The notes below the pieces were generated by a model. The model saw only the letters and a program-made list of their open reading frames with translations, was not told where the DNA came from and ran no database searches. Both the position numbers and the translations under genes were made by a program. Below, piece by piece: positions 9,565 to 18,304 of a stretch of 64,000 nucleotides of DNA; position 1 is the first letter of the stretch, and each line of letters opens with the position of its first letter. Source of the stretch: Acidobacteriota bacterium (GTDB lineage: Bacteria; Acidobacteriota; Terriglobia; Acidiferrales; UBA7541); contig JABCZG010000002.1 of assembly GCA_013289835.1 (NCBI GenBank), forward strand, positions 186,001-250,000, written 5' to 3'.

Positions 9565-11294
9565 CGCGCGTCTCCCTCTTGCGAAGCTGCTCCCGCTTCC
9601 GCATTCGAACGAGAACCGGGTTTCACCCCCGTGAAGTCGAGCGACAATCCCAGATTCGAAACATTGATTGTGCCCTTCAACGACGTTCCATCAAACGTCC
9701 CCGAAAAAATAATGTCCGTCGGCCCTTGATCGAGCGGAATGTTGATCGTGAAGCTGATTTTGTCCCCGCTCAGGTAGCCTCTGATAATATTTGCCGTCCC
9801 GCGGTGGCTGGTGATCATTCCCGTAATCGTGCCATCTTTCTCCATGCTGAGGTCTGCGGTAGACCCCTCCGATCCCTCAGGCGTCGTATAAGAAAGCTTC
9901 CACGTTCCACTCACATCGCCCTTCGGAGCGTCTTTCGGCTTCTCCGGCTCGTGGATTTCGAATTTGTGACCATCCACGAAAACCATTTTGATTTTTGTCT
10001 TCTCTTCGAAAAGATCTCCATCGGTCACAACCAGGTCAGCCATCTTCCCGTTTTCAATCGAACCCAGCCGGTCGGCCACGCCAAAAATCTCCGCCGGCGA
10101 GAGCGTCAGCGCGCGCAATGCCGCGTCGGGCGCAAGCCCTGCGTCAATAGACTTCTTCGCCGCCTTAAGAATGTCTTTCGGCGCGGTAATGCTCCCCGAA
10201 TAAAACGCAAACTTCACACCCGCCTTGGCCAGCGCTGCCGGCGAAGACGGCGCGCGGTCGCGGAATCGCAGCGTTCGAAGCGAGGGCTTCTCATCGGGAT
10301 CGGCGTCTTTTTCCGCCTCCGGCCATTTCAAATTCACCAGCACAGGGATTTTCTTCGCCGCAATTTCCGGCGCGACTTCATATGCCATCTGCCCGCCGTA
10401 AATCACCCCGTTCACTTCCCAGCGCTCCGCGAGCTCCAACGCCCGCCGCAGTTGCAACGAACTATTCGCCGGAATCAGAACGGGCTTCTTCTCCTCAAAC
10501 GCTTCGGACAACCCCGCTTCCGTCCGGTCATACCGTGGCCGCTGCACACCGCGCGGATTCTGTTCATACAAGGTTTGCGCATTCACGCTCCATGCCGTGT
10601 CCAGCCACACCTGGTGCACGTACGAGAGCACCCCCATCAACGAATCCGGAAATCCGCTGAGAAATCCTCCTGAAGGTTGTAGCCCCAACGGAATCGCCAC
10701 CGGCGATTTCACCACCAGATCGCCCGCGCGTTCCCCCGCGAGATTCAGCACCGCCGCCTGCCCCGGAAAAAATCCACCCTTCGGCGCGGAAACTACCGTC
10801 GTAAAACCGGCGCTGCGCCAAGTTTCGATTCGCTTATCGCTCAGGCTGGCTTCGTCCGCCGCGCTCCGCCAAGGCGTCGAATTCGGCCGGTCCTGCGGTC
10901 CGCGCGCGGATTCCTGCGGGCGGCGTGCGCCTCCCCCTTCTCCGCCAGCGGGAACTGCAGCAGGAATTCCAACGTCAGTGAACGAATCAATGAGCCCGGG
11001 ATAAACCGTCAGTCCTTTGCCGTCAATCACCCACGCTTCCGCCGGAATCACCGCGTCCTTCCCCACGGCAGTGATGATCCCGCGAGAAATAACCACGGTG
11101 GCGTTCTCCATCGGCGGCCCGGAAACGGGCGCGACCTTTGCCCCGCGAATGGCGAAGTACTCCGGTTCACCGCCTTGCGCAAATAAAGATGGCACCGCAC
11201 ACAGAAGCGCGAAAAGCGCAGTTACGCAGAGCGAAGTGGAAAAAGTGACCACGCGGACCGCTGACGCGGACCGCCAAATCCAGCTGGAACGCAT
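9561..11294 (-). CDS. Exported amidohydrolase homologue with C-terminal beta domain, metal ligands absent
   Basis: A 577-aa protein, first gene of the three-gene amidohydrolase operon. It has a signal peptide ending near residue 40 (CAVPSLFAQ), the amidohydrolase N-terminal sandwich (YFAIRGAKVAPVSGPPMENATVVISRG), and YPGLIDSFTDVG at the place of the metal-binding D-x-HxH. The amidohydrolase part ends near residue 455, and the last ~110 residues form a separate beta-rich domain (VSGTWKLSYTTPEGSEGSTADLSMEKDGTITGMI). The ATG at 11294 has AGGAG eight bases upstream. Like the third gene it appears unable to bind metal in the usual way. It may form a hetero-complex with the intact middle gene product. 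Confidence 0.88.
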   Translation of the reverse strand: MRSSWIWRSASAVRVVTFSTSLCVTALFALLCAVPSLFAQGGEPEYFAIRGAKVAPVSGPPMENATVVISRGIITAVGKDAVIPAEAWVIDGKGLTVYPGLIDSFTDVGIPAAVPAGGEGGGARRPQESARGPQDRPNSTPWRSAADEASLSDKRIETWRSAGFTTVVSAPKGGFFPGQAAVLNLAGERAGDLVVKSPVAIPLGLQPSGGFLSGFPDSLMGVLSYVHQVWLDTAWSVNAQTLYEQNPRGVQRPRYDRTEAGLSEAFEEKKPVLIPANSSLQLRRALELAERWEVNGVIYGGQMAYEVAPEIAAKKIPVLVNLKWPEAEKDADPDEKPSLRTLRFRDRAPSSPAALAKAGVKFAFYSGSITAPKDILKAAKKSIDAGLAPDAALRALTLSPAEIFGVADRLGSIENGKMADLVVTDGDLFEEKTKIKMVFVDGHKFEIHEPEKPKDAPKGDVSGTWKLSYTTPEGSEGSTADLSMEKDGTITGMITSHRGTANIIRGYLSGDKISFTINIPLDQGPTDIIFSGTFDGTSLKGTINVSNLGLSLDFTGVKPGSRSNAEAGAASQEGDAR

Positions 11295-11463
11295 GCAAGA
11301 CTCCTCGCGAGAGAGCTGTAGTGAAACCGTCCCCCGGCAACCGTTACGGTAGACGCATGAGGCTAGTGGGAAGTTTCGGCAGAGTCAAGCCAGCCTGGGC
11401 CAAACAAAAGTGAAGAAATCCGGAAACAAAATGCCCCCTTCCCGCGTTTCCTCTATTGCATTC

Positions 11464-11505
11464 CCATAGGAGCTGTGGCATTTAGTATGGGTAAGCCATA
11501 GGAGC
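11464..11505 (+). promoter_or_regulatory. Candidate PadR operator: two direct copies of CCATAGGAGC
   Basis: CCATAGGAGC occurs at 11464-11473 and again at 11496-11505, 32 bases apart start to start, about three helical turns. The second copy ends 15 bases before the PadR start codon. The position just upstream of an autoregulated PadR-permease pair suggests an operator, but this is inferred from placement and repetition only. Confidence 0.45.
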
Positions 11506-11519
11506 AACTGGAGGACACT

Positions 11520-11864
11520 ATGGGAGAACGCGCGGACGTCTGGCAAGGCACCCTGACCTTGATGGTCTTGAAGACCCTGCAAGCGCTGGGGCCGCTGCAC
11601 GGCTACGGCATCGCGCGCCGCATCGAGCAAACCAGCGGCGACCTTCTCGCCGTCAACTACGGCACCCTCTACCCCGCCCTGTTGAAGCTCGAGCAGGAGG
11701 GCTACATCTCCTCCGAATGGGGTACCTCTGACAACAATCGCAAAGCCAAGTATTACAAGCTGACTCGCGCGGGACGGAAGCAGCTCGAAAAAGAAGCCCG
11801 CGAGTGGGAGCAGACCACTGAAATTCTCGCCCGCTTTCTCGCTCCCGGAAAGGAATCCGCATGA
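11520..11864 (+). CDS. PadR-family transcriptional regulator (acidobacterial type)
   Basis: A 114-aa winged-helix protein: QGTLTLMVLKTLQALGPLHGYGIARRIEQTSG is the PadR N-terminal helix-turn-helix, and NYGTLYPALLKLEQEGYISSEWG the recognition helix and wing, followed by a short C-terminal dimerisation helix. The length matches the compact acidobacterial PadR family found next to ADOP permeases. A GGAGG ribosome site precedes the ATG. The stop overlaps the start of the following permease by 4 bases (ATGA), so the two are co-translated; repression of its own operon with release by a ligand is typical of PadR proteins and is inferred here. Confidence 0.92.
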   Translation: MGERADVWQGTLTLMVLKTLQALGPLHGYGIARRIEQTSGDLLAVNYGTLYPALLKLEQEGYISSEWGTSDNNRKAKYYKLTRAGRKQLEKEAREWEQTTEILARFLAPGKESA

Positions 11865-14581
11865 GGCGTTTGCGCGCGCTACTGTTGAAATTCGGCGGAC
11901 TGTTCCGCAGGGACCGGCGCGATGCCGAGCTCTCCTCCGAAATCGAGAGCCATCTGCAACTGCACATCGAAGACAACCTGCGCGCCGGCATGAATCGTGA
12001 AGAAGCGCGGCGTCACGCACTGATCAAACTCGGCGGCATCGAGCATACGAAAGAAATCTGCCGCGACCAGCGCGGGCTGCCGCTTCTCGAAGTGTTACTG
12101 CGAGACATCCAATACGCTCTACGCATCCTGCGCAAGAATCCCGGATTTACAGCCGTCGCAGTGCTGACGCTGGCGCTCGGCATTGGCGCCAATTCCGCCA
12201 TTTTCCAGATGCTGGACGCCCTTACCATGGCATCGCTCCCGGTGCGCAACCCGAAGGAAATCGTCGAAATCAAAATCGCCAACCGCGAAGGAGCCCGCGG
12301 CAGCGTCGAATTCTGGAATGCGCAGGCAAGTTATCCGCTGTGGGAAGAGATTCGCCGCCGCCAGGAAGCCTTCTCCAGCATTTTTGCGTGGAGTTCCGGC
12401 CAATACAATTTGAGCCCGAGCGGCGATGCGCGCTGGGCCTCGGGCCTGGAGGTCAGCGGAAGTTTCTTCAGCACGCTGGGGATTCAGCCCGCGCTGGGCC
12501 GCGTATTCGTGGATGCGGACAATCAACCAGGCTGCAGTACTCCGAGCGCGGTTCTCAGTTATGCCTTTTGGCAAACCGAATACGCGGGAGATTCTTCGGC
12601 CCTCGGCAAGAAAATTACCTTGGAGCACCAGCTCTACGAAATCATCGGGGTCACGCCCGCGAATTTTACCGGCCTCGAAGTCGGCAACAAATTTGATGTA
12701 GCCATTCCACTCTGCTCCGAAAGTCTGGGCAGCGCGGAGGACAATCGTTCGAACGCCAGCACCGAGTGGTGGCTGGTGGTGATCGGCCGATTGAAACCAG
12801 GTTGGACGATTGAAAAAGCCGCCCAGCATCTCGGCGCCATTTCGCCGGGCGCGTTCGAATCGTCGCTCCGGCCGGACTATCCCAAAGCCAGCATTCCTCA
12901 ATATCTTAAATTCAAGCTGACCGCCGTACCCGCGGGAGGCGGGCTCTCGCGGTTGCGCGAGAGCTACGCGAGTTCGCTCTGGCTGCTGCTCGCCATTAGT
13001 GGTGTGGTGCTCCTGATTGTCTGCACCAACCTGGCGAACTTGATGCTCGCGCGGGCCAGCGCACGCGAACGCGAACTTACCGTGAGAACTGCTCTCGGCG
13101 CCTCGCGAGCGCGGCTGATTTGCCAGTTGTTGACAGAAGGCGTGCTGCTCGCTGCCGCCGGAGCCGCCCTGGGCGTGTGGCTTGCAACGATTCTAAGCGA
13201 GCTTTTGTTGCAGTTTCTTGCCACCGAATCCAGCCCCGTCTTCCTCCCCCTGCACCTCGATTGGCGAGTGATTGCGTTTGCCGCGGGCGTTGCTACCGCC
13301 GCCTGCATCCTCTTCAGCCTGGCGCCCGCTCTTCGCGGAACAAGAGTTTCCCCCAGTTCGGCCTTGAAATCTTCTGGCCGTGGCGCAACCTCCGGCCGCG
13401 CAGGATTTACTTTGCGTCGTCTGTTAGTCATCTCGCAAATCGCCTTCTCCCTGATGTTGCTCATCGGAGCGCTGTTGTTCACTCGCAGCTTTTTGAATCT
13501 CACCACCGAAGACACCGGCTTGCATTGGAATGGCGTGGTGATCTCCTATCTCGATCTTTCGCGGCTGAATCTCCCCGTCGAGCGCCGCGTGACGTACAAG
13601 TCCGAACTGGTCCGCACCCTCCAACAAATTCCCGGAGTCGAGTCGGCTGCGGAAGCCAGCATCATCCCGCTGAGCGATAGCAGTTCGAGCAACGCGGTTT
13701 GGATGGCCGGCTCCGATTCGACCCATGCGACGGAATGTTCGTTCAGCGTGGTTGGTCCGGACTTTTTCAAGACGCTGCGAATCGGCATGCTTGCCGGCCG
13801 AACATTTCTTCCGGGCGACTCGCCGGCATCCCCCAATGTCGCTATCGTCAACGAATCGTTTGTTCGCAAAATGTTGCACGGCGCCTATCCCGTGGGCCTG
13901 CGCTTTTCGCGAGAAGCGACTCCGCGTGATCCGGAAATGCAATTTGAGATTGTGGGCCTTGTGAAAGATTCGAAGTACAACAAGATTCGGCGGGCCGTGA
14001 GCCCCGTCATTTATTTGTCCCAGGCTCAGGACCATCACCCCACTACGTTGGCGCAGGTCTTGATTCGTTCGAGTCTGCCGCCATCAGCAACGGTCGCTGC
14101 GTTAAAATCCTCCATCACCCAAATCAGCCCGGACATCACTGCGACCTACGAAGTGTTTGACACCATGGTGCGCGACTCTTTGATGCGCGACCGCTTGATG
14201 GCGTGGCTCTCGAGTTTCTTCGGATTGCTGGCGATCCTGCTGGCTGCCGTCGGATTGTACGGCGTGATTGCCTACGTGGTGGCGCAGCGCACCAACGAAG
14301 TTGGGATTCGCATGGCGCTCGGCGCGAGCAGAAGTGAAATTGTAAAAATGTTTCTCGGCGAAACCGCGCTCCTGCTGGGAATCGGCTGCCTCGCGGGGGG
14401 TGCCATGTCGCTGGCCGCCGGTCGCGCCGCCGGCGCGCTTCTCTATGGATTGAAACCGTACGACCCGGTGACGTTCGCGCTGGCCGCGGCGCTGCTCGGT
14501 GCTGTCGCCATTTCGGCGAGCTTCGTGCCGGCGCGACGAGCAGCGCGGGTCGATCCGATGGTGGCTCTGCGCTACGAGTGA
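11861..14581 (+). CDS. Orphan duplicated MacB-like ABC permease (ADOP type) with N-terminal extension
   Basis: A 906-aa protein. Residues 1-85 form a cytosolic helical extension (RRDRRDAELSSEIESHLQLHIEDNL.., REEARRHALIKLGG), the domain often seen on ADOP permeases encoded next to PadR. The permease proper starts at ~residue 78 ([37 protein letters not shown]). Two MacB_PCD/FtsX halves follow, and the protein ends [16 protein letters not shown]. No ATPase gene is adjacent. It is translationally coupled to the upstream PadR gene, which presumably controls its expression. Confidence 0.93.
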   Translation: MRRLRALLLKFGGLFRRDRRDAELSSEIESHLQLHIEDNLRAGMNREEARRHALIKLGGIEHTKEICRDQRGLPLLEVLLRDIQYALRILRKNPGFTAVAVLTLALGIGANSAIFQMLDALTMASLPVRNPKEIVEIKIANREGARGSVEFWNAQASYPLWEEIRRRQEAFSSIFAWSSGQYNLSPSGDARWASGLEVSGSFFSTLGIQPALGRVFVDADNQPGCSTPSAVLSYAFWQTEYAGDSSALGKKITLEHQLYEIIGVTPANFTGLEVGNKFDVAIPLCSESLGSAEDNRSNASTEWWLVVIGRLKPGWTIEKAAQHLGAISPGAFESSLRPDYPKASIPQYLKFKLTAVPAGGGLSRLRESYASSLWLLLAISGVVLLIVCTNLANLMLARASARERELTVRTALGASRARLICQLLTEGVLLAAAGAALGVWLATILSELLLQFLATESSPVFLPLHLDWRVIAFAAGVATAACILFSLAPALRGTRVSPSSALKSSGRGATSGRAGFTLRRLLVISQIAFSLMLLIGALLFTRSFLNLTTEDTGLHWNGVVISYLDLSRLNLPVERRVTYKSELVRTLQQIPGVESAAEASIIPLSDSSSSNAVWMAGSDSTHATECSFSVVGPDFFKTLRIGMLAGRTFLPGDSPASPNVAIVNESFVRKMLHGAYPVGLRFSREATPRDPEMQFEIVGLVKDSKYNKIRRAVSPVIYLSQAQDHHPTTLAQVLIRSSLPPSATVAALKSSITQISPDITATYEVFDTMVRDSLMRDRLMAWLSSFFGLLAILLAAVGLYGVIAYVVAQRTNEVGIRMALGASRSEIVKMFLGETALLLGIGCLAGGAMSLAAGRAAGALLYGLKPYDPVTFALAAALLGAVAISASFVPARRAARVDPMVALRYE

Positions 14582-14586
14582 AGAGG

Positions 14587-14640
14587 CAGTTTTCAGTTTT
14601 CAGTTTTCAGTTTTCAGTTTTCAGTTTTCAGTTTTCAGTT
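14587..14640 (+). repeat. Heptamer tandem repeat (CAGTTTT)n
   Basis: Seven perfect copies of CAGTTTT plus a partial CAGTT directly follow the stop of the permease gene (14581). The T-rich stretch continues as degenerate TTTCTRATTT units to about 14725. The same 7-base period with a CAGTT core recurs at 16568 and 50212. Confidence 0.9.
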
Positions 14641-14728
14641 CTTACTTTTTGCTTTTCAATTTTTGCATTCGGTTCGCGTTGCCGCTTTTCATTTTCTAAT
14701 TTCTATTTTCTGATTTCTGATTTCTTTC

Positions 14729-16432
14729 CTAGGGCTTCTTCTTGAAGAGGCCGCCGAGGCTCTTGACGGCGTCCTCGGGGGCTTTGCCGGCGTCTTTTGC
14801 GCCGCCGGTGGCGAGGCCGCCGGCGCAGCCGAGCTGCGATTTCAGCATGCCTGCGGCGAGTCCGCCGACATCGGGAATAAATTTCGGTTCCGAGGTGGTT
14901 CCTTGAATCTGGAAGGGCACGGTTGTGCCGCTCTTGCAGCCGCCGCCGCCCATCGCTTTTCCAAGCAGACCCGCGGAGCTGGAGACGGGGCTGCCCGCGG
15001 CGCCGAGGGCGCTCGTCAACGTGGCGGCCATCTTGAAATCAAGATTGTTCTTGGAGTCGATGGTTCCCGCGCCGGTGAGGTTTCCTACCGAGGGAATCAC
15101 GGCGTCAAAATTGTCGGCCTTCAAACCGTCGGGCGCCATGTGCAAATTGCTGGAGAGTTTTTCAATGTCGAGATCCTTGCCGGACTTGATGCCGGCGAGC
15201 GAGGCTACGCCGGACATTTTTGAGCCCAGGTCGAAGCCGGAGAGCTTGGCGTTGAAGAGACCGACGCTGCCGTTGGTGACGAGCTTGTTCGTCGGACCAG
15301 TGACAATGAGATCGGAATTGATGACGCCGGCGGTGAGTGATGCGCCTTTCGGCATATTGATGCCGAGCGCGGGGAGGAAGGCCTCGAAATCCTTGGCGGG
15401 CATGTCCTTCCCTTCCACTTTGATATGGACGACGGTGGCTTCGCCTGCGGTTTCGTACGTGCCGCTGAGGTGCGCGGCCGCGCTGCCGATTTTTAGGGTG
15501 GAAGGATTGAGGACGCCGGCATTTTTGCGCATATCGTATTTGGTGTCGAAATCCACGGTGACGGGAACGCTCGCGGGCGAACCTCCAGCAATCAGCAAGG
15601 CCTTGGAAAGCTTGACGTTGCCCTTGACTTCGGCTTCGCCGGCTTTTGATTCCAGCGTGCTGTCGAGGTCTACGATGCCTCCCAGGCCGAGGGAAGGATC
15701 GAGGAAACCGGTGGACGCAAGATTCAATGAGCTGACATCCAGCTTGGCGTTGAGCGGAGTCAGCGCGGCGTCGGCTTGATCGATGGGGCCGACCACGCCA
15801 TCAAGCTTGAACGTGCCGCCGGAAGGGAGATCGGCGGTGACGACGACGGGAAACTGCGAGGTGATGGCAACGTTGGACGCGGTCACGGTGACGTGGTCAT
15901 AGGTGCTGCGCTTCTGCGAATTCACGGCGCCGACGATGATGCTGCCGTCCTTGAGGGTGAGTTTCTGAATGGTGAGGTCGGCTGGAGCGCTCGTCGAGCC
16001 CGCGGGCTGCGGGGCGGCCTGGCCAGCCGGGGACTTTGCGGCGGAGCCGCCAAGCGAAGAGTAGTTCCACTGGCCGGCGGTTCCGCGAATCAAGGTCACT
16101 TGTGGGCTGTCTATGGTGACGCCGGTAACATGGAGCGTCTTCGAGAAAATCAGCGGCAGGATTTCGACGCCCACTTTCAGCGATTTGGCGGTGAGGAATG
16201 GCGTAGAGCTGAATTTGGGATCGTCGCCGATGGAAAGATCTTTGGCGGAGAGCGAGCCGCCGATCAGCGAGAGGCTTAGGTCCCCGACTTGTACTTTGCG
16301 GCCGAGCGCGAGCGACGCTTTCTCTTCGATGGTTGGCCGGAACTGATTGACCGGGATCAAGAACGGCACGACGAAAGCCAGCACAATCAACACGCCCACG
16401 ACGATGAGAACAATCTTTAGTGTCTTATTCAT
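14729..16432 (-). CDS. AsmA family protein
   Basis: A 567-aa protein. Start is set at the ATG 16432, where MNKTLKIVLIVVGVLIVLAFVVPFLI forms an N-terminal membrane anchor and GGAGGTCGTC supplies the ribosome site; the frame stays open for 216 more codons upstream, but that part is repeat-coded low-complexity sequence. The AsmA N-terminal domain follows (NQFRPTIEEKASLALGRKVQVGDLSLSLIGGSLSAKDLSIGDD), then a long beta-rich stretch and the C-terminal AsmA part (NSDLIVTGPTNKLVTNGSVGL). It ends in a flexible GGAKDAGKAPEDAVKSLGGLFKKKP tail. AsmA-like proteins span the periplasm and are linked to phospholipid or outer-membrane homeostasis. Confidence 0.88.
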   Translation of the reverse strand: MNKTLKIVLIVVGVLIVLAFVVPFLIPVNQFRPTIEEKASLALGRKVQVGDLSLSLIGGSLSAKDLSIGDDPKFSSTPFLTAKSLKVGVEILPLIFSKTLHVTGVTIDSPQVTLIRGTAGQWNYSSLGGSAAKSPAGQAAPQPAGSTSAPADLTIQKLTLKDGSIIVGAVNSQKRSTYDHVTVTASNVAITSQFPVVVTADLPSGGTFKLDGVVGPIDQADAALTPLNAKLDVSSLNLASTGFLDPSLGLGGIVDLDSTLESKAGEAEVKGNVKLSKALLIAGGSPASVPVTVDFDTKYDMRKNAGVLNPSTLKIGSAAAHLSGTYETAGEATVVHIKVEGKDMPAKDFEAFLPALGINMPKGASLTAGVINSDLIVTGPTNKLVTNGSVGLFNAKLSGFDLGSKMSGVASLAGIKSGKDLDIEKLSSNLHMAPDGLKADNFDAVIPSVGNLTGAGTIDSKNNLDFKMAATLTSALGAAGSPVSSSAGLLGKAMGGGGCKSGTTVPFQIQGTTSEPKFIPDVGGLAAGMLKSQLGCAGGLATGGAKDAGKAPEDAVKSLGGLFKKKP

Positions 16433-16567
16433 GACGACCTCCACGACGGCAGGAAAGGGCAATCCCCCAAAGGCAGAGAGGGGAGGATAGCACAGGGTGC
16501 ATATATAGGAGAGAGTGAGTAGCCGTCTGTTCGTTTCGGGACAGGGAGGGAGTGGGGCAGCTGACAG

Positions 16568-16602
16568 GGCAGTTGGCAGTTGGCAGTTGGCAGTTGGCAG
16601 TT
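16568..16602 (+). repeat. Heptamer tandem repeat (GGCAGTT)n
   Basis: Five perfect GGCAGTT copies, flanked by diverged units (CTGACAGG before; GACAGTCGACAGCTGACAG after). It shares the CAGTT core and 7-base period with the arrays at 14587 and 50212. Confidence 0.9.
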
Positions 16603-17233
16603 GACAGTCGACAGCTGACAGAGGGGGGTACACCCACCCATTACATGGATGAATGTGAAAAGAAAGGGGATAGAAAATGGGCAATTTGTAAGTGGTTGAA
16701 AGGAAAGGGGGACAGACTACAGCGAGGAGGGCGGCCCCCACCCCCCTATGGTTTTTGTAAGGATGTGATTCGATGGGGGTTAAGGGGTGGGGGGCTGCTA
16801 AGGATGTGAAGGGAAAGGGGTTAGGGCGGGGATCGTTTGAAGGTTTGAAGGTTGGCAGGTTTGAAGGTTGGGAGGTTCGGGAGCACACCCCGTGGTTTTT
16901 TGTAAGTATTGCATCTACAGGACTTAGGTTTTCGGTAAGTCTTTTGTTTGCAGCACTTGCGAGGTGGTCTGTAAGTGTTGCATCTGGACGATTTACGAAC
17001 GCGGGCTGTTGGCAAAAAGGTAACTGGGAGAGGGCTGATGGTTTTGAAGGAGTTAGAAGGACCGCGCGGGGCGAGGGCATGTGGGCCGGGCGCCAAGGAT
17101 CAGTGCCGGAACAACCATCCCACTATAGCAGGTCCGTACCTATTGTCAAGTGATAACTATAAGTGGTTTGTCTGCAAGTGGATGCGGGGATGAGATAGAA
17201 GCGCGCCGCTGGAAGTCGAGGAAAAGTCAAAAC

Positions 17234-17260
17234 CCCCGCCCTCCAAAACCGAGGACGGGG
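17234..17260. repeat. GC-rich hairpin
   Basis: CCCCGCCCTC (17234-17243) and GAGGACGGGG (17251-17260) pair over ten positions with one mismatch around a 7-base loop. There is no T-run on either side, so it is not a standard terminator. It lies in the gene-poor region before the accessory pocket. Confidence 0.5.
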
Positions 17261-17510
17261 CACCCCAGGGTAAGGCGAGAAACATTTCAAGAGCGCGTGG
17301 ACACCCATCCCTCAGATGAACCATCCAATAGGCAGCGGCACTCCGGAGCGTCTCAGCGCATTAAGGGATCTCCACTGGCCTTGTGATCGAATCCGATCCA
17401 AACAAGGATGCAGCCCCCTCCTGCTCAGCGATTAATAGCCTGCCAACCGTCGCCCTTGCGCGAATGTTGCAGGGAGGGTAGTCTGTTGAAATGAGGAAGG
17501 AATCATTAAC

Positions 17511-17657
17511 GTGGGCAAAAAGCAACTAAAGGAATTCCGGAAGTCCCTGAAGCGCGTAAGAGCGGCAAATGCCGGTACTCGCGCGGAAGCCCGCAAATTT
17601 CTCCAAAAGGCCGGCGTGCACACACCTTCCGGGAAGTTGACTGCTCAATATCGCTAG
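17511..17657 (+). CDS. Small basic protein (48 aa), candidate antitoxin or partner
   Basis: A GTG-started frame encodes 48 residues rich in Lys and Arg: it opens VGKKQLKEFRKSLKRVRA and closes KFLQKAGVHTPSGKLTAQYR. The closing pattern (FL-x-KAG-x-x-T-x-x-GKL-x-x-x-YR) resembles the end of many small uncharacterised bacterial proteins. AGGAAGG 10-15 bases upstream can serve as ribosome site. The stop lies only 18 bases before the start of the ADP-ribosyltransferase-like gene, so the two look co-transcribed. A protective or regulatory role toward that neighbour is an inference from the pairing; nothing in the sequence proves it. Confidence 0.7.
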   Translation: MGKKQLKEFRKSLKRVRAANAGTRAEARKFLQKAGVHTPSGKLTAQYR

Positions 17658-17675
17658 GCGGAGACGTAGAATTAG

Positions 17676-18275
17676 GTGCACGAACTCTCCTCCTCTTTCG
17701 TACTCGCCTATCACGGCTGTGATCGTTCCATCGCCGAAGACCTGATTAACTATAAACCATTCCGCACCAGCGCCAATGAGTACGACTGGCTAGGCTCCGG
17801 TGTGTATTTCTGGGAATCGAATCCCGCCAGGGGACTGGAATGGGCGCGATTTCTGCAAAAGTTCCGCAAGGGCAAAAAGAACCGCATACAAAGGCCGTAC
17901 GTTGTCGGCGCGGTCATCGACTTGGGCTATTGTCTCGACTTGATTTCCAGCACGGGGATTGAGTTTGTGAAAGACGCGTATGCGGACTTCAAGCACTACG
18001 TGGAATTGTCCGGCCGCGAGATGCCTCAAAACAAAGGCGGCCCGGACCTGTTGCTACGCAGATTGGATTGCGCGGTAATCAATCACATCCACGCTGTAAA
18101 TGATCGCGACAAGCAGCGGCCATTTGAAACGGTTAGAGGTGTTTTCCTGGAAGGTAGACCGATTTATGAGACGTCTGGTTTCTACGAGAAGACGCATATT
18201 CAGATCTGCGTGAAGAATTTGCGGAATATTAAGGCAGTGTTTCGCGTCCCTCCGGGTCAACTCAAAACGTTTTAG
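17676..18275 (+). CDS. ADP-ribosyltransferase-like protein, candidate toxin
   Basis: A 199-aa soluble protein starting at GTG 17676. Residues 11-57 read AYHGCDRSIAEDLI, then WLGSGVYFWESNPARGLEWA, which is the PARP/DUF3990-like arrangement of an 'HG' motif on the first strand (H13) and a 'GxGxYF' motif (Y44) followed by an Ala/Trp helix. Near the C terminus, EKTHIQICVKN (E171, Q176) could supply the third catalytic residue of an H-Y-[E/D/Q] triad. No signal peptide or membrane segment is present. It sits 18 bases after a small basic gene, as in many toxin-antitoxin pairs. Assignment to the fold is by motif reading only; it could also be a nucleic-acid or small-molecule ADP-ribosyltransferase without toxin role. 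Confidence 0.65.
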   Translation: MHELSSSFVLAYHGCDRSIAEDLINYKPFRTSANEYDWLGSGVYFWESNPARGLEWARFLQKFRKGKKNRIQRPYVVGAVIDLGYCLDLISSTGIEFVKDAYADFKHYVELSGREMPQNKGGPDLLLRRLDCAVINHIHAVNDRDKQRPFETVRGVFLEGRPIYETSGFYEKTHIQICVKNLRNIKAVFRVPPGQLKTF

Positions 18276-18304
18276 CCACCCGTCCCCCAATGGAAGCCAA
18301 TGCC

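Larger units (their letters stand above)
16433..17510. other. Gene-poor repetitive intergenic region, 1.1 kb
   Basis: No credible gene on either strand; reading frames here are made of low-complexity repeats. It holds a heptamer array (16568-16602), G-rich purine tracts (AAAGGGG and GAAGGTT types, 16650-16870), a dispersed pair TGTAAGTATTGCATCT (16902-16917) and TGTAAGTGTTGCATCT (16970-16985), several more GTAAGT words between them, and a long GC-rich hairpin at 17234-17260. The left part is the AsmA promoter side; the right part precedes the accessory pocket. Confidence 0.7.

Noticed and set aside
16568..16602. CRISPR-like array
   Set aside because: The repeats are 7 bases long with no spacers, and no cas genes are present.
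16433..17080. N-terminal extension of the AsmA protein by 216 residues
   Set aside because: The extension is translated from heptamer and low-complexity repeats, and a strong ribosome site with membrane anchor supports the internal start at 16432.
17234..17260. GC hairpin as a rho-independent terminator
   Set aside because: No T-run follows on either strand and no gene ends nearby.
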